From Pseudomonas monsensis (GTDB lineage: Bacteria > Pseudomonadota > Gammaproteobacteria > Pseudomonadales > Pseudomonadaceae), in contig NZ_CP077087.1 of the NCBI RefSeq assembly GCF_014268495.2, positions 3,785,501-3,849,500 on the forward strand: DNA of 64,000 nt, given 5' to 3'. The notes under the pieces are model-generated. The model worked only from the letters and a program-made list of their open reading frames with translations, was not told the origin of the DNA and searched no databases. A program made the position numbers and the translations under genes. Below are positions 42,759-51,640 of the stretch, piece after piece; within the stretch, counting starts at the first letter, position 1; each line of letters begins with the position of its first letter.

Positions 42759-44678
42759 TTAGAACGCGTAGCTGGCCTTGAGGCCGCCACTGTAGCCGTG
42801 GCTGTCGCCCCCGCCGTTGGCACCCACTTGCGCGCCCAGGCTCAGGGCGCCGAGGCTGGCCATGACGTTGACCCCGCCGCTGAACTGGTCGCGGTTGTCG
42901 AAGGCGGCGCGTTGCTCGATGTCGAGGCCCAGCAGTTGGCTTTGGCTTTCGACCTGATGCTCGCCGAGTACGTGTTCGTAGCCGACCTGCACGCCGGGCA
43001 CCAGTTGCCAGTTGCCCATCACCAGCGGGGCAAAGCCGACGTTGAGATTGGCGACGGCGCTGCGGCGGGTTTGCTTGTTGTCGTCGACGTCGAGCGAGAG
43101 TTCGCTGCCCTGCTCTTTGAAACCGTTCAGGTCGAGGTGACTGACACGCAAGCCGAGGCTCGGTTCGAAGGTCAGGCCGTTGACCGGGGCACGGTAGCCG
43201 AGCGCCAACGTCGCGCCACTGAGCTTGCCGTGGGTGTCGCCTTTGGCAGTGCCGAGGCCGCCGCCGAGGTCGCGTTTGCTGTTGTAGTCGACGTAGCCGG
43301 CGCTGGCGTTGGCGTCGACGAACAAGCCGCGTTCCAGGCTGGCAAAGCCGTAGCGGGCGCCGAGGTTGAGGAAGCTGAAGTCGGTGTCGGCTTCGCCGCC
43401 CGCGCCGCCAACGCTACCTTTGCTGTAACCGAAGCCGCCGCGGGCGCTCAGTTGTTCGCTGAAGCGCTGGGTGATGCCGACCATCAGGCCCTGGCTGTGT
43501 TCGTTACTGCTCTCGGCGTGGGCCGAACCGTCGGTGCCGAGGTAACTGGCGAGCGCGGTGCTCCACAGGCGATATCGGCCGACTTTGAGGTCGCTGCCGC
43601 TGGCGAACGGTGCGGCGGCTTGTTCGATCATCGCGTTTTCGCGCAGCAGGTAACTGGCGGCGTCGGCGTGGACCTGACCGCCGACCTGGGATTCGACACC
43701 GCCGAGGGTGCCGGCGTCGATGGCCGACTGCAGGTAATAGTTGTAGGCGCTGTAGGTGCCGGACAGTTGAGTGTTCTGTAACTGCCGGAGCAATTCGGCG
43801 CCGGCTGCGGCGTTGCCGATCAGCCCGGCCTGACCCGGCAGGCTGTGGTATTCGACCAGTTTGCCGCGCAGGACGTAGATCGTTTCCTGCGACAGACCGA
43901 GGCCTTGTTTGAGGTAGTTGTCCATGCTGCCGTATTCGGTTTTGACCTCATCGAGGCCGGCCTGCAAATAATTGGCCCGAACGCCGAGCAGTGGTTCGTA
44001 GATCGCGGCCATGCTTGCCGGCAAGGCTTTGAGGGTTGCGGCAACACGGGCGGCGGTGTAGTCGTTGGTCGCCAGGTAGTTGGCCATGATCGTGGCGTCG
44101 TCGACACCGGCGATACTCTGCAACACGGCGGCGGTCCAGCCGGTGCGGTCCTTGCCCGCGGTGCAGTGGAACAGTTGGGCGGCGTCGACGCTGGCCAGTT
44201 CGTTGAACAACGTGCCGAACTGGCCGCGCATGCCGGCATCGCTGACGAAGGCGCGGTTGGTCAGCTCCATCATGCCGATGGCGTCGGCGGCGCTTTTGAA
44301 CGAGATATTGGTGATGTTCGAACCGGAGGTGGTGCTGCCGATGATGTCGATATTTTCGTAAGTGGCGCCACTCAGCATCGTGTCGGGGGTAGCAGCGATT
44401 TCGCTGGGGGTGCGCAGGTCATAGACGGCTTTGATGCCGAGGCTGTTGAGGGTCGCCAGGTCCGCTGCCGACGGCGTGATGGCGTTGGAGCGGTAAAACA
44501 CGCCGCTGCGCAGGGTGCCGTCGTGGGCCGTGGTATACGCGGTGGTGATGCCGGCGATGTCACGGAAGTTGTCGATGCTTTGCAGGCGCGGCGTATCGAG
44601 CGGCACGGACTCGGCGGCGTGGGCGGTAGCGATGGACAGGCTCAGGATGGACAGCGAACAGACAAGACGTTGAAACAC
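42759..44678 (-). CDS. Secreted tyrosine phosphatase fused to an autotransporter barrel
   Basis: The 639-residue protein has a signal peptide (to about A-H-A-A-E, residue 22). A phosphatase domain (about 25-260) carries the P-loop H-C-T-A-G-K-D-R-T-G with Cys172 and Arg178, matching Y_phosphatase3/IphP-type enzymes, and an upstream Y-D-L-R block. A helical linker leads to an autotransporter barrel (about 365-639) ending K-A-S-Y-A-F, the usual outer-membrane C-terminal pattern. The protein should therefore expose an active phosphatase at the cell surface or release it. No protease or chaperone gene is adjacent. The substrate (host phosphotyrosine, phosphoinositide or phospholipid) is unknown. 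Confidence 0.88.
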   Translation of the reverse strand: MFQRLVCSLSILSLSIATAHAAESVPLDTPRLQSIDNFRDIAGITTAYTTAHDGTLRSGVFYRSNAITPSAADLATLNSLGIKAVYDLRTPSEIAATPDTMLSGATYENIDIIGSTTSGSNITNISFKSAADAIGMMELTNRAFVSDAGMRGQFGTLFNELASVDAAQLFHCTAGKDRTGWTAAVLQSIAGVDDATIMANYLATNDYTAARVAATLKALPASMAAIYEPLLGVRANYLQAGLDEVKTEYGSMDNYLKQGLGLSQETIYVLRGKLVEYHSLPGQAGLIGNAAAGAELLRQLQNTQLSGTYSAYNYYLQSAIDAGTLGGVESQVGGQVHADAASYLLRENAMIEQAAAPFASGSDLKVGRYRLWSTALASYLGTDGSAHAESSNEHSQGLMVGITQRFSEQLSARGGFGYSKGSVGGAGGEADTDFSFLNLGARYGFASLERGLFVDANASAGYVDYNSKRDLGGGLGTAKGDTHGKLSGATLALGYRAPVNGLTFEPSLGLRVSHLDLNGFKEQGSELSLDVDDNKQTRRSAVANLNVGFAPLVMGNWQLVPGVQVGYEHVLGEHQVESQSQLLGLDIEQRAAFDNRDQFSGGVNVMASLGALSLGAQVGANGGGDSHGYSGGLKASYAF

Positions 44679-44929
44679 AGTGCAGCCTCATTGGATTAAG
44701 CGTTGGGCTGCTGACTATGGATAAGCGAGTGATACTGAATATGACAGTTTCGGTTTGTGCGTAAATGCCTGCGCGAATGGGCCGTGGGGTGCGTGATTTG
44801 TCCATGAATCCAGGGCACGCAACTGCTACGGGGTTGGGGGGATCCTTCCCCTGGTCCTTCGGTGTGTTTTGTTTGCGTTGTTTTTGAGGCTGGAGGTGGC
44901 GGTGTAATCGAAAGCGCCTGCGCCGATTA

Positions 44930-45325
44930 TCAAGGCCTGGGCTGATTGTCACCGAGTGCACCAAGAATCCGTTCAAGTTCAGGCCGCGTCCACCGCTCCC
45001 AAGGCAGCACATCCCGGGTGTCGCCTGTGTGCCAATGCTCTCCCGCGTCAAATGCGAGGTAGATCGAGAAGGCGGGCTCGGGCATTTCTTCGCGCACGCC
45101 CAGGTCGACGATGTCGCTGAACAGACTATTCATGACCTCATCGCACGCGTGGAAATCACGGGTGCCGGCCAGGAACTGCCGGGCCATCGCTATGGCCACT
45201 TGGTTCAACAGGTCGCGAGGCGTGATCTGCAGGTCCCGACACAGGCAACCCAAGTCATGAAGGGTATCTTGCAGGATGACGTTCAGGGCGTAATCCAGAT
45301 CTGCCGGGGTCACAAGCGTTTTCAT
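44930..45325 (-). CDS. Conserved hypothetical cytosolic protein
   Basis: The 131-residue acidic protein shows a helical N-terminus (D-L-D-Y-A-L-N-V-I-L-Q-D-T-L), a middle F-L-A-G-T-R-D-F and a tail with W-E-R-W-T-R-P-E-L. No domain is recognised. It has no signal or membrane segment. It is divergent from the Nudix fusion gene, with only 115 bases between their starts, and is separated from the phosphatase gene by 250 bases in which I see no feature. Confidence 0.65.
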   Translation of the reverse strand: MKTLVTPADLDYALNVILQDTLHDLGCLCRDLQITPRDLLNQVAIAMARQFLAGTRDFHACDEVMNSLFSDIVDLGVREEMPEPAFSIYLAFDAGEHWHTGDTRDVLPWERWTRPELERILGALGDNQPRP

Positions 45326-45440
45326 GGGTCAGGCATCGTCCGTTGGTGCGCGGCGCAGGGTGAGCAGAATTTTTCTCTTGAGCAAAGAGTTGCCGGTGGT
45401 GTGGTATTAATTCCCGACTCGTCATCAAGGATCAGTGCCC

Positions 45441-46388
45441 ATGAACCACCGCAATGTTCGAATCGTCGCCCAGCACCTGCTCTCGGACAACTGGTATCTG
45501 CTGAAAAAAATCGACTTCGAACTGCAACGCCGCGACGGCAGCTGGCAGGCGCTGAGCCGTGAGGTGTATGACCGTGGCAATGGCGCCACGATCGCGCTCT
45601 ACAACCTGGCGCAACGTTCGGTCATCCTCATCCGCCAGTTTCGCATCCCGACCTTCGTCAACGACCATGACGGCTACCTGATCGAAACCGCTGCCGGGCT
45701 GCTGGATAACGCCAGCCCCGAAGAGCGCATTCGGCTGGAGGCGGAGGAAGAAACCGGCTACCGCGTGCGTTCGGTGCGCAAGGTCTATGAAGCGTTCATG
45801 AGCCCGGGCTCAGTGACCGAGCGCCTGCATTTCTTTGTCGGCGAATACCATCCCGAAGACCGCATCAGCGACGGCGGCGGTCTGGCCGACGAAGGCGAAG
45901 ACATCGAAGTGCTGGAATTACCGTTTGATCAGGCGCTGGCGATGGTCGATGACGGGCGGATCATGGACGGCAAAACCATCATCCTCCTGCAATACCTCAA
46001 GACCGTCATACCGCCCTCACCTGCGCTGATGATTCTGGTGGCCGGCCCTTATCGCTCCGGCACCGGCGACGATCCCGCGGCCATCGCGGCCAATCTGCAT
46101 GCCATGCAGGCGTGCGCCGCCGAGTTGCTGCAGGCCGGGCATTTTCCACTGCTGGCCGAATGGGTAGCGCTGCCACTGGTAAAACTGGCCGGCTCGCAGC
46201 ACGTTGGGGATGAGGTGTATCAGGCGCATTTTCACGACTACGCGAAAACGCTGTTACAGCGTTGCGACGCGGTACTGCGCATCGGGGGTGAGTCCGCAGG
46301 CGCGGATCAGATGGTGGAACTGGCCCGACAACGGGGACTGGCGGTTTATCACGACTTGCGCGAAATCCCCGCTGCCGGGCGGCGCTGA
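45441..46388 (+). CDS. nudK: NudK-like Nudix hydrolase fused to a DUF4406-like domain
   Basis: The ATG at 45441 has AAGGAT nine bases upstream; a GTG two codons earlier is less well placed. Residues 1-190 match NudK (GDP-mannose/ADP-sugar pyrophosphatase): V-I-L-I-R-Q-F-R, the loop G-L-L-D-N-A and the Nudix E-A-E-E-E-T-G-Y, then E-A-F-M-S-P-G-S-V-T-E. Normal NudK ends near residue 190. Here it continues into about 120 residues resembling DUF4406/nucleoside 2-deoxyribosyltransferase-like proteins: L-V-A-G-P-Y-R-S-G-T-G-D and D-A-V-L-R-I-G-G-E-S. The fusion suggests a combined nucleotide-sugar or nucleoside salvage role, not proven. Confidence 0.85.
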   Translation: MNHRNVRIVAQHLLSDNWYLLKKIDFELQRRDGSWQALSREVYDRGNGATIALYNLAQRSVILIRQFRIPTFVNDHDGYLIETAAGLLDNASPEERIRLEAEEETGYRVRSVRKVYEAFMSPGSVTERLHFFVGEYHPEDRISDGGGLADEGEDIEVLELPFDQALAMVDDGRIMDGKTIILLQYLKTVIPPSPALMILVAGPYRSGTGDDPAAIAANLHAMQACAAELLQAGHFPLLAEWVALPLVKLAGSQHVGDEVYQAHFHDYAKTLLQRCDAVLRIGGESAGADQMVELARQRGLAVYHDLREIPAAGRR

Positions 46389-46390
46389 TC

Positions 46391-46627
46391 TCAGCGAGTC
46401 GGGCCAACGACCTCAATCTGCGTAATGCCGACCAGCTCGGCCTGTTCGAGGATCTGCTCCGGTGTCGCGTCTGCCGAGGGCATGATCAGGCCGTTTTCCG
46501 CGTCGCCGTAATGCAGTTCCAGCAGGTGCCTCGCCGCCTCATGCTCGGCGAGTCGGGCCTCCTTGATCTCGAGGTCGTGGCTACGCGGCTTGCCATTGAA
46601 CAGGTATTTCAGGACAAAGTTGTGCAT
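46391..46627 (-). CDS. Small conserved hypothetical protein
   Basis: The 78-residue protein starts M-H-N-F-V-L-K-Y-L-F-N-G and shows H-D-L-E-I-K-E-A-R-L-A-E-H-E-A-A-R-H-L-L-E-L-H-Y. No signal, membrane segment or known domain is seen. The composition and codon use match the GC-rich chromosome. It ends two bases after the Nudix fusion gene's stop on the opposite strand. Confidence 0.7.
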   Translation of the reverse strand: MHNFVLKYLFNGKPRSHDLEIKEARLAEHEAARHLLELHYGDAENGLIMPSADATPEQILEQAELVGITQIEVVGPTR

Positions 46628-46821
46628 GGTCGGATCCCGTGGGTGTGATTGGACGGCAACTGTTTATCCTGACGCACCAGTCAGCTTTTAAGTTCAACGC
46701 CATCACGAAAGGCGGGAATGTCAGTGATCCGGTCAAACTTTTACCGACGCCAGGCGTCCCTTCTTAAACGGCCGACATGGCCCGGCAAACCCAACCAGCT
46801 GACCTCAGCTAAGGACTGGCA

Positions 46822-47262
46822 ATGACCTTTTTCATTTTCCTTCTGGCCTGCGCGGCAGCGGCCACCACCGGCATCATGTTCAAACCGGGCGAATGGTACG
46901 CCGCTTTGATCAAGCCACGGTTCACCCCGCCAAACTGGGCCTTTCCGCTGGCCTGGACGCTGATTTACCTGCTGCTGGCCTGGGCCGGCTATCGCTTGAG
47001 CCTGATCCCCGGCAGTCAGACCGTGCTGGCGTTGTGGGCGGCGCAGATTGCCTTGAACACGCTGTGGACCCCGGTGTTCTTCGGCGCGCATCAGGTGTTG
47101 GCGGCAATGGTGATCCTGACGCTGCTGTGGCTGGTGGTCGCGGCCATGGTGGTGCTGGCGTTGCAACTGGACCTGATCACCGGTCTGATTCTGTTTCCTT
47201 ACCTGGCGTGGCTGTGTATGGCTGCTGCGTTGAATTTTTCCATCCTGCTCAAGAACCACTGA
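46822..47262 (+). CDS. tspO: TspO/MBR-family membrane protein
   Basis: The 146-residue protein has five membrane helices and the TspO signature P-R-F-T-P-P-N-W-A-F-P-L-A-W-T. Family members bind tetrapyrroles and act in stress responses or porphyrin handling at the membrane. Tryptophan-rich positions typical of the ligand pocket (W-T-P-V-F-F-G) are present. The next gene's ATG overlaps its TGA, so the two are coupled. Confidence 0.9.
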   Translation: MTFFIFLLACAAAATTGIMFKPGEWYAALIKPRFTPPNWAFPLAWTLIYLLLAWAGYRLSLIPGSQTVLALWAAQIALNTLWTPVFFGAHQVLAAMVILTLLWLVVAAMVVLALQLDLITGLILFPYLAWLCMAAALNFSILLKNH

Positions 47263-48254
47263 TGGCGAACGTCAATTTGGGTAATGAAACACCCTGGCGG
47301 CAAGGCGAGCGAGAGTTGGCGCAAGTGCGCGCCTTCAACCGGAAGCTCGCCTGGTTGCCGCGCTTCAAGATCCGCAATCGCCTCACGCCTCGGCTGATTC
47401 AGGCGTTGTTGCGGGTCAGTCAGTTGGGGGGCGCCGGCAAGCTGCGCAAACAGGGGCTCGGCGCGCAAGGCAAACGCCTGGCGAGCGGCGCTGGCGTGCG
47501 GATCATCCGGCCCAAAGGCCCGGCCAGAGGCGTGGTGCTGGATTTCCATGGCGGCGGTTGGGTCATCGGCAATGCGCAGATGAATGACAACTTCAACGTT
47601 GCCATCGTGAATGCCTGCAACGTCACGGTGGTATCGGTCGATTACCGGCTCGCGGTGTCGACGCCGATTGAAGGCCTGCTGGAAGACTGTCTGAGCGCCA
47701 CACGCTGGTTGCTCAGCGAAGACGAGTTCGCCGGTTTGCCGGTTGTGGTAGTCGGGGAGTCAGCCGGGGCGCATCTGGCGGCAGCGACGTTGCTGGCGCT
47801 GCAACCCTCAGCGGATTTGCTGCAGCGCATCAGCGGCGCGTTGCTGTATTACGGCGTGTACGATTTGACCGGCACGCCGAGCGTACGCAACGCGCCGCCG
47901 GAAACGCTGGTGCTGGACGGTCCCGGCATGGTCGAAGCGTTGCGCATGCTCACGCCAGAGCGCACAGACGAAGAGCGCCGCCAGCCACCGTTGTCACCGC
48001 TGTACGGCGACTTCAGCGGCTTGCCGCCGGCGCTGCTGTTGGCCGGCGAACTGGACCCGTTGCGGGACGACACGCTGGCCATCGCCAGACGCTGGCAGCA
48101 AGCGGCGCCGGTCGAGGTGTATTTACTACCGGCGTCGCCCCACGGATTTATCCACTTTCCCACCGCCATCGCGCAAGGCGTGCTGGCTTACAGTCGACAG
48201 TGGATCAGCGCCCGAATCAACGCGCACACGGCGGCTATTCGTTCAGATCCTTGA
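47262..48254 (+). CDS. HSL-family (type IV) lipase/esterase
   Basis: The ATG at 47262 shares one base with the tspO stop. The 330-residue alpha/beta hydrolase has the oxyanion motif H-G-G-G (His96), the nucleophile in V-G-E-S-A-G (Ser167), the acidic residue in G-E-L-D-P-L-R and the His in S-P-H-G-F-I-H. These mark the hormone-sensitive-lipase group, which hydrolyses short acyl esters in the cytosol. A much longer frame upstream overlaps tspO and is rejected. Its 3' end overlaps the opposing lipoprotein gene by 20 bases. Confidence 0.88.
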   Translation: MANVNLGNETPWRQGERELAQVRAFNRKLAWLPRFKIRNRLTPRLIQALLRVSQLGGAGKLRKQGLGAQGKRLASGAGVRIIRPKGPARGVVLDFHGGGWVIGNAQMNDNFNVAIVNACNVTVVSVDYRLAVSTPIEGLLEDCLSATRWLLSEDEFAGLPVVVVGESAGAHLAAATLLALQPSADLLQRISGALLYYGVYDLTGTPSVRNAPPETLVLDGPGMVEALRMLTPERTDEERRQPPLSPLYGDFSGLPPALLLAGELDPLRDDTLAIARRWQQAAPVEVYLLPASPHGFIHFPTAIAQGVLAYSRQWISARINAHTAAIRSDP

Positions 48255-48933
48255 CCAGATAGCCGCCGACAATCTGCGACACACCGGTCAACGCCGTGCG
48301 CAGCAACTCCGGCTCGGTGCGATAACGCAACGGCTCGTAACCATAGGTGTTGGCGCCGTTGAACGGGGTGATTGGCTCGTTGCGCTGCCAGATCAGTTCA
48401 TCGCCACGTTTCATCACGCCGCTCACGGCGATGGTCGGGTAGACCACGCTGCTGAAGCCCTGAGTCAGCGAGAAACCCCAGCTGATCACCGTCAGTTCGA
48501 TCTGCGCATCGGCCGGTTCGTTGTCGCCGACCACCTTGAAACGGCCGGAAGCGGCCAACTGGTCCTCGAAGCTCTTTTTGACCAGGGTGCCGAGATTGAT
48601 GTCAGAGGTTTCCATGTTGTAGACGATGGCATCGGTCGTCGACATCGACGCCAGGTCACCGGCCTTCAGCCCCGCGACGAAACCGGCGCCGCCCAATGCA
48701 GCGGTTGCGGCTTTCGACGCACTGGAGGCCAAACCGATGCCGGTGCCGACACCGGCCCCCACAGCGGCGCCCCACGCCTGTTCACGGCCCATGTAGGTGA
48801 TTTCCTTGGGCTTCCACGCCACCGGCAGAATCTTCACTGTGTGGATCTGGGTGCGGTATTCGGGCTTGAATTTCTGGTTGGCACAGCCGGCCAAAAACAG
48901 CACGGCAAACATCAGGACAGCGATCTTCTTCAT
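48235..48933 (-). CDS. Lipoprotein of unknown function
   Basis: The 232-residue protein has a lipobox at V-L-F-L-A-G-C-A-N. A glycine/alanine-rich segment (G-A-A-V-G-A-G-V-G-T-G-I-G-L-A-S) is followed by a soluble domain with L-V-K-K-S-F-E-D-Q-L and I-S-W-G-F-S. I do not assign a family. It should be anchored in the outer membrane (Ala after the Cys, no Asp+2). It is monocistronic and convergent with the lipase gene. Confidence 0.8.
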   Translation of the reverse strand: MKKIAVLMFAVLFLAGCANQKFKPEYRTQIHTVKILPVAWKPKEITYMGREQAWGAAVGAGVGTGIGLASSASKAATAALGGAGFVAGLKAGDLASMSTTDAIVYNMETSDINLGTLVKKSFEDQLAASGRFKVVGDNEPADAQIELTVISWGFSLTQGFSSVVYPTIAVSGVMKRGDELIWQRNEPITPFNGANTYGYEPLRYRTEPELLRTALTGVSQIVGGYLVKDLNE

Positions 48934-49089
48934 GAACGACTCGCGACAAAGGAATGTGGGTTAGTTGTCGTCATCGACAGGAAAATCTGAAGTACACGCT
49001 GCATCGACAGCAGATTTTCCGCCGATGCAGACGTGATCGAGGCGCCACCGGTATGATCCGGACACCCCGTCTCACCTGGACCGCCCCTG

Positions 49090-49557
49090 ATGCCAGCCTC
49101 GTACACCCGCCCCGCCCCCGCGCCCCTGCTCCAACCCGGTGAAACCGTGGTGCTGTTCGACGGCGTGTGCAAACTGTGCAATGGCTGGGCACGGTTTCTG
49201 ATTCGCCATGACCGGCTGCGCCGCGTGCGCCTGGCGGCGGTGCAGTCGCCCGAGGGCCAGGCGCTGCTGGCGTGGGCGGGGTTACCGATGGATCAGTTCG
49301 ACACCATGGCAGTGATCCGTGACCACCACGTCTGGGAACGCTCCGATGCGTTCCTCGAAGTCATTGGCCAATTGCCCACCCGCTGGCAGCCGCTCCAACT
49401 GCTGCGAGTGTTGCCTCGCGGACTGCGCGACTGGGGCTATGACCGTATCGCGCTGAATCGTTATCGGCTGTTCGGTCAATACGCCACCTGCCTGCTGCCG
49501 AGTGCGGATCACGAACAGCGCTTTTTGAAGATGACGCCACCTACGCCAGAACGCTGA
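49090..49557 (+). CDS. DCC-family thiol-disulfide oxidoreductase-like protein
   Basis: The 155-residue protein has the DUF393/DCC signature V-L-F-D-G-V-C-K-L-C-N-G-W near residue 21, with the D-G-V-C-x-x-C pair at Cys27/Cys30. The family has a thioredoxin-like fold without proven substrate; members occur alone or with membrane oxidases. The 3' end overlaps the opposing DUF2269 gene by 17 bases. The start ATG at 49090 lies close to a short AT-poor gap without a strong Shine-Dalgarno. Confidence 0.85.
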   Translation: MPASYTRPAPAPLLQPGETVVLFDGVCKLCNGWARFLIRHDRLRRVRLAAVQSPEGQALLAWAGLPMDQFDTMAVIRDHHVWERSDAFLEVIGQLPTRWQPLQLLRVLPRGLRDWGYDRIALNRYRLFGQYATCLLPSADHEQRFLKMTPPTPER

Positions 49558-50032
49558 GCAACTGCACCGGCGTCATCTTGGTCACCATCATCAGCACGAT
49601 CACGAACATCCCGGCAAAACCCATCACGCCCATCCAGAACCACTGCCGGTACACGCGGCGATAGTCATCACTCAAGCCCTGCCCGGTCGCGTCGGCAGTC
49701 GATGCCATGATCTCAAGCCGCTTTTGCAGCAGCAGCACCGGCAGCCACAGTGCCCCCACACAAAAGAAGATGATCAGCGACGTCAGCAGCCACTCGGTGG
49801 TCATGGGCAACCCCGAAACCCTCATCAGCAGATAGCCGCTGATGATCTGCACAAACCCCGCCGGCGTGGTGATCCAGGCATCGAAGCGCACGACCATCCG
49901 CGCCACGTGGGCGATCACTTGCGGGTTGGCCGTACGGCTCGCGGCGATCAGATAGAGGTAGGAACCCATGCCGAAGCCGAACAGGAACACCGCTGCAATC
50001 ACGTGCAGGTATTTCAGACCCAGATAGAGCAT
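49541..50032 (-). CDS. DUF2269-family membrane protein
   Basis: The ATG at 50032 gives 163 residues beginning L-Y-L-G-L-K-Y-L-H-V-I-A-A, the DUF2269 start. About four helices follow; the first helix has the His of L-H-V and a later W-I-T-T-P-A-G-F-V-Q block, so a heme role is conceivable. A longer frame to 50131 overlaps the upstream gene and has no membrane character. It starts two bases after the stop of the saccharopine-dehydrogenase-like gene, an operon pair. Confidence 0.85.
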   Translation of the reverse strand: MLYLGLKYLHVIAAVFLFGFGMGSYLYLIAASRTANPQVIAHVARMVVRFDAWITTPAGFVQIISGYLLMRVSGLPMTTEWLLTSLIIFFCVGALWLPVLLLQKRLEIMASTADATGQGLSDDYRRVYRQWFWMGVMGFAGMFVIVLMMVTKMTPVQLLSVLA

Positions 50033-50034
50033 GC

Positions 50035-51162
50035 TCAGCGCTGCCCGGCGCAGAAATGCACGGACAGGCTCAGGTTGTCCGGGTCGTTGATGGCGGCCAT
50101 GTATTCCTTGACACTGATTTCGCCCACGCACGGCCGGGCGCCGGGCTGTGACGTGTAACCCTGAGCCATCTTCGCGGCCAGCGCCACGGCGGCGCAGCTG
50201 GGGATTTCCGGGCCTTTGTCGTTGAGCGCGGTCAGTTGCGCGGTCATGCTCAGTGGCTGGCCATCAACGCCGAGGCCTTGCATGTCGATGTACATCGCGC
50301 TTTTACCATCGCCGAAGCGTTCGAAGCGGGTGCCCAACCGATGCAGTCTCGCCGCCCACACCCCTGGGTCGCGAACCAGGCCGATTTTCAGCGCCTGCGC
50401 CAGCAGCGCATTGGCGATGCCGCCGAGCTTGAGTCCGGCGCCGGCCTGAAAACGCAGGGTGTGTGCGCCATAGCGGCTGGCGAAAATATCCATGTCCGGC
50501 ACATCGACATTGGCCAGCAGGCGCCGTCCCAGCTGCGGCATTTTGCGCAGGGTCAGATCCTGCCATCCCGGCACTTCATGGACTTCGCCGTTGCGCAACT
50601 GCCTGATCGGTTTACCCGCGTACGCCAGCACACCCTCGACCGTCGACAGGCCGGGCATTTTCGCCGAAGAAGAAATGCCATGTTCGATCGAGTCGATGCG
50701 CGAAAAGCGCTGGCGCTGCTCGTCGATGATCGCCGAAGACAGCGTCGGCACCGAACTGCAGCCGCTGAGAATCGCCACACCGGCTTCCTTAGCGCGGGCG
50801 TCGAGCACGTCAATGCCGTTGACGAAGGTACGGCAGTCGGCCAGGTCGCAGTAGTTCACGCCAGCGGCAATGCAACTTTGCGCCACGGCATACGACTGTC
50901 CCTGAAACGGGCCGCCGGTGTGCACCACCAGTTGAATGTTCAGCGCAGTCAATGCGGCCTGGAATTCGCTGCCCATCGCATCGCCGCACCAGCCTTCGCA
51001 GGCTGTGTGCGCCCGACTGTTCAGCTCATCGACCTTGCGCTGCAACTTGCGCGGATCGCGGCCCGAGAGCAGCAACGCCACATCGGGCATCAGCGCCAGA
51101 TGCCTGCACACGATACTGCCGAAATTTCCGTAGCCCCCGACCACCATCACCCTGAACGGCAT
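50035..51162 (-). CDS. Saccharopine-dehydrogenase-like NAD(P)-binding protein
   Basis: The ATG at 51162 has GGGAAGA seven bases upstream; an open frame starts ten codons earlier without a site. The 375-residue protein begins with a Rossmann fold, V-M-V-V-G-G-Y-G-N-F-G-S, then G-R-D-P and V-V-H-T-G-G-P-F and a C-Y-/D-L-A-D-type pattern. These fit the saccharopine dehydrogenase NADP-binding family, including trans-acting enoyl reductase relatives. The substrate is unknown. It is coupled with the DUF2269 membrane protein. Confidence 0.85.
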   Translation of the reverse strand: MPFRVMVVGGYGNFGSIVCRHLALMPDVALLLSGRDPRKLQRKVDELNSRAHTACEGWCGDAMGSEFQAALTALNIQLVVHTGGPFQGQSYAVAQSCIAAGVNYCDLADCRTFVNGIDVLDARAKEAGVAILSGCSSVPTLSSAIIDEQRQRFSRIDSIEHGISSSAKMPGLSTVEGVLAYAGKPIRQLRNGEVHEVPGWQDLTLRKMPQLGRRLLANVDVPDMDIFASRYGAHTLRFQAGAGLKLGGIANALLAQALKIGLVRDPGVWAARLHRLGTRFERFGDGKSAMYIDMQGLGVDGQPLSMTAQLTALNDKGPEIPSCAAVALAAKMAQGYTSQPGARPCVGEISVKEYMAAINDPDNLSLSVHFCAGQR

Positions 51163-51301
51163 GCAATTCTTCCCTAATCGTTTCGCGTGCAAAGTGCGAA
51201 GGATATAGGGCCCGGCGTCGGCAAGCCATGCCGGTTACCTGGAGCCTGCGCTGCTTCAATGGCCAACGGGCGCTACAAGGATGCCAAAGGGAACAGCGCG
51301 A

Positions 51302-51613
51302 TCAGCTCGAGACTTGCTCAAGAAAGATCAGTTGCAACGGTTCTTCCAGCAGGTCGTCCGCCGTGGCGGCAAAGCGCTGGAAGTAAGGCATCGCAAAATG
51401 CGCATCCAGCGCCGCCTGATGCATGAAGGCCTCGCGCATGTAGAACGTGCCGCGCTGGTCGCGCAGTTCAAACAACACATAGTCGAGGTTGCCCGGTTCC
51501 GCGCGGGTCGGCTCGACCAGTGCCAGCAGCCCCTCTTTCAGCGCCTGCTCCTGGCCAGGCCGGGCCTTGAGCACGGCGATCGACACCAGCATTTCAGTGG
51601 ACGTGGTCATCAT
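51302..51613 (-). CDS. Antibiotic-biosynthesis-monooxygenase-fold protein (YgiN-like)
   Basis: The 103-residue protein has an ABM ferredoxin-like fold with V-S-I-A-V-L-K-A-R-P-G-Q-E, E-P-G-N-L-D-Y and Y-M-R-E-A-F near the middle. Stand-alone ABM proteins such as YgiN are quinol monooxygenases or small-molecule-binding proteins. GGAGAAATA precedes the first ATG. It is the last gene of a likely operon with the yellow-family and oxidoreductase genes on the same strand. Confidence 0.85.
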   Translation of the reverse strand: MMTTSTEMLVSIAVLKARPGQEQALKEGLLALVEPTRAEPGNLDYVLFELRDQRGTFYMREAFMHQAALDAHFAMPYFQRFAATADDLLEEPLQLIFLEQVSS

Positions 51614-51640
51614 TATTTCTCCAGATTCAAGGCTGAGTGA

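Noticed and set aside
42744..43781. 345-codon plus-strand open frame
   Set aside because: Antisense to the autotransporter barrel; alanine/valine-rich shadow without motifs.
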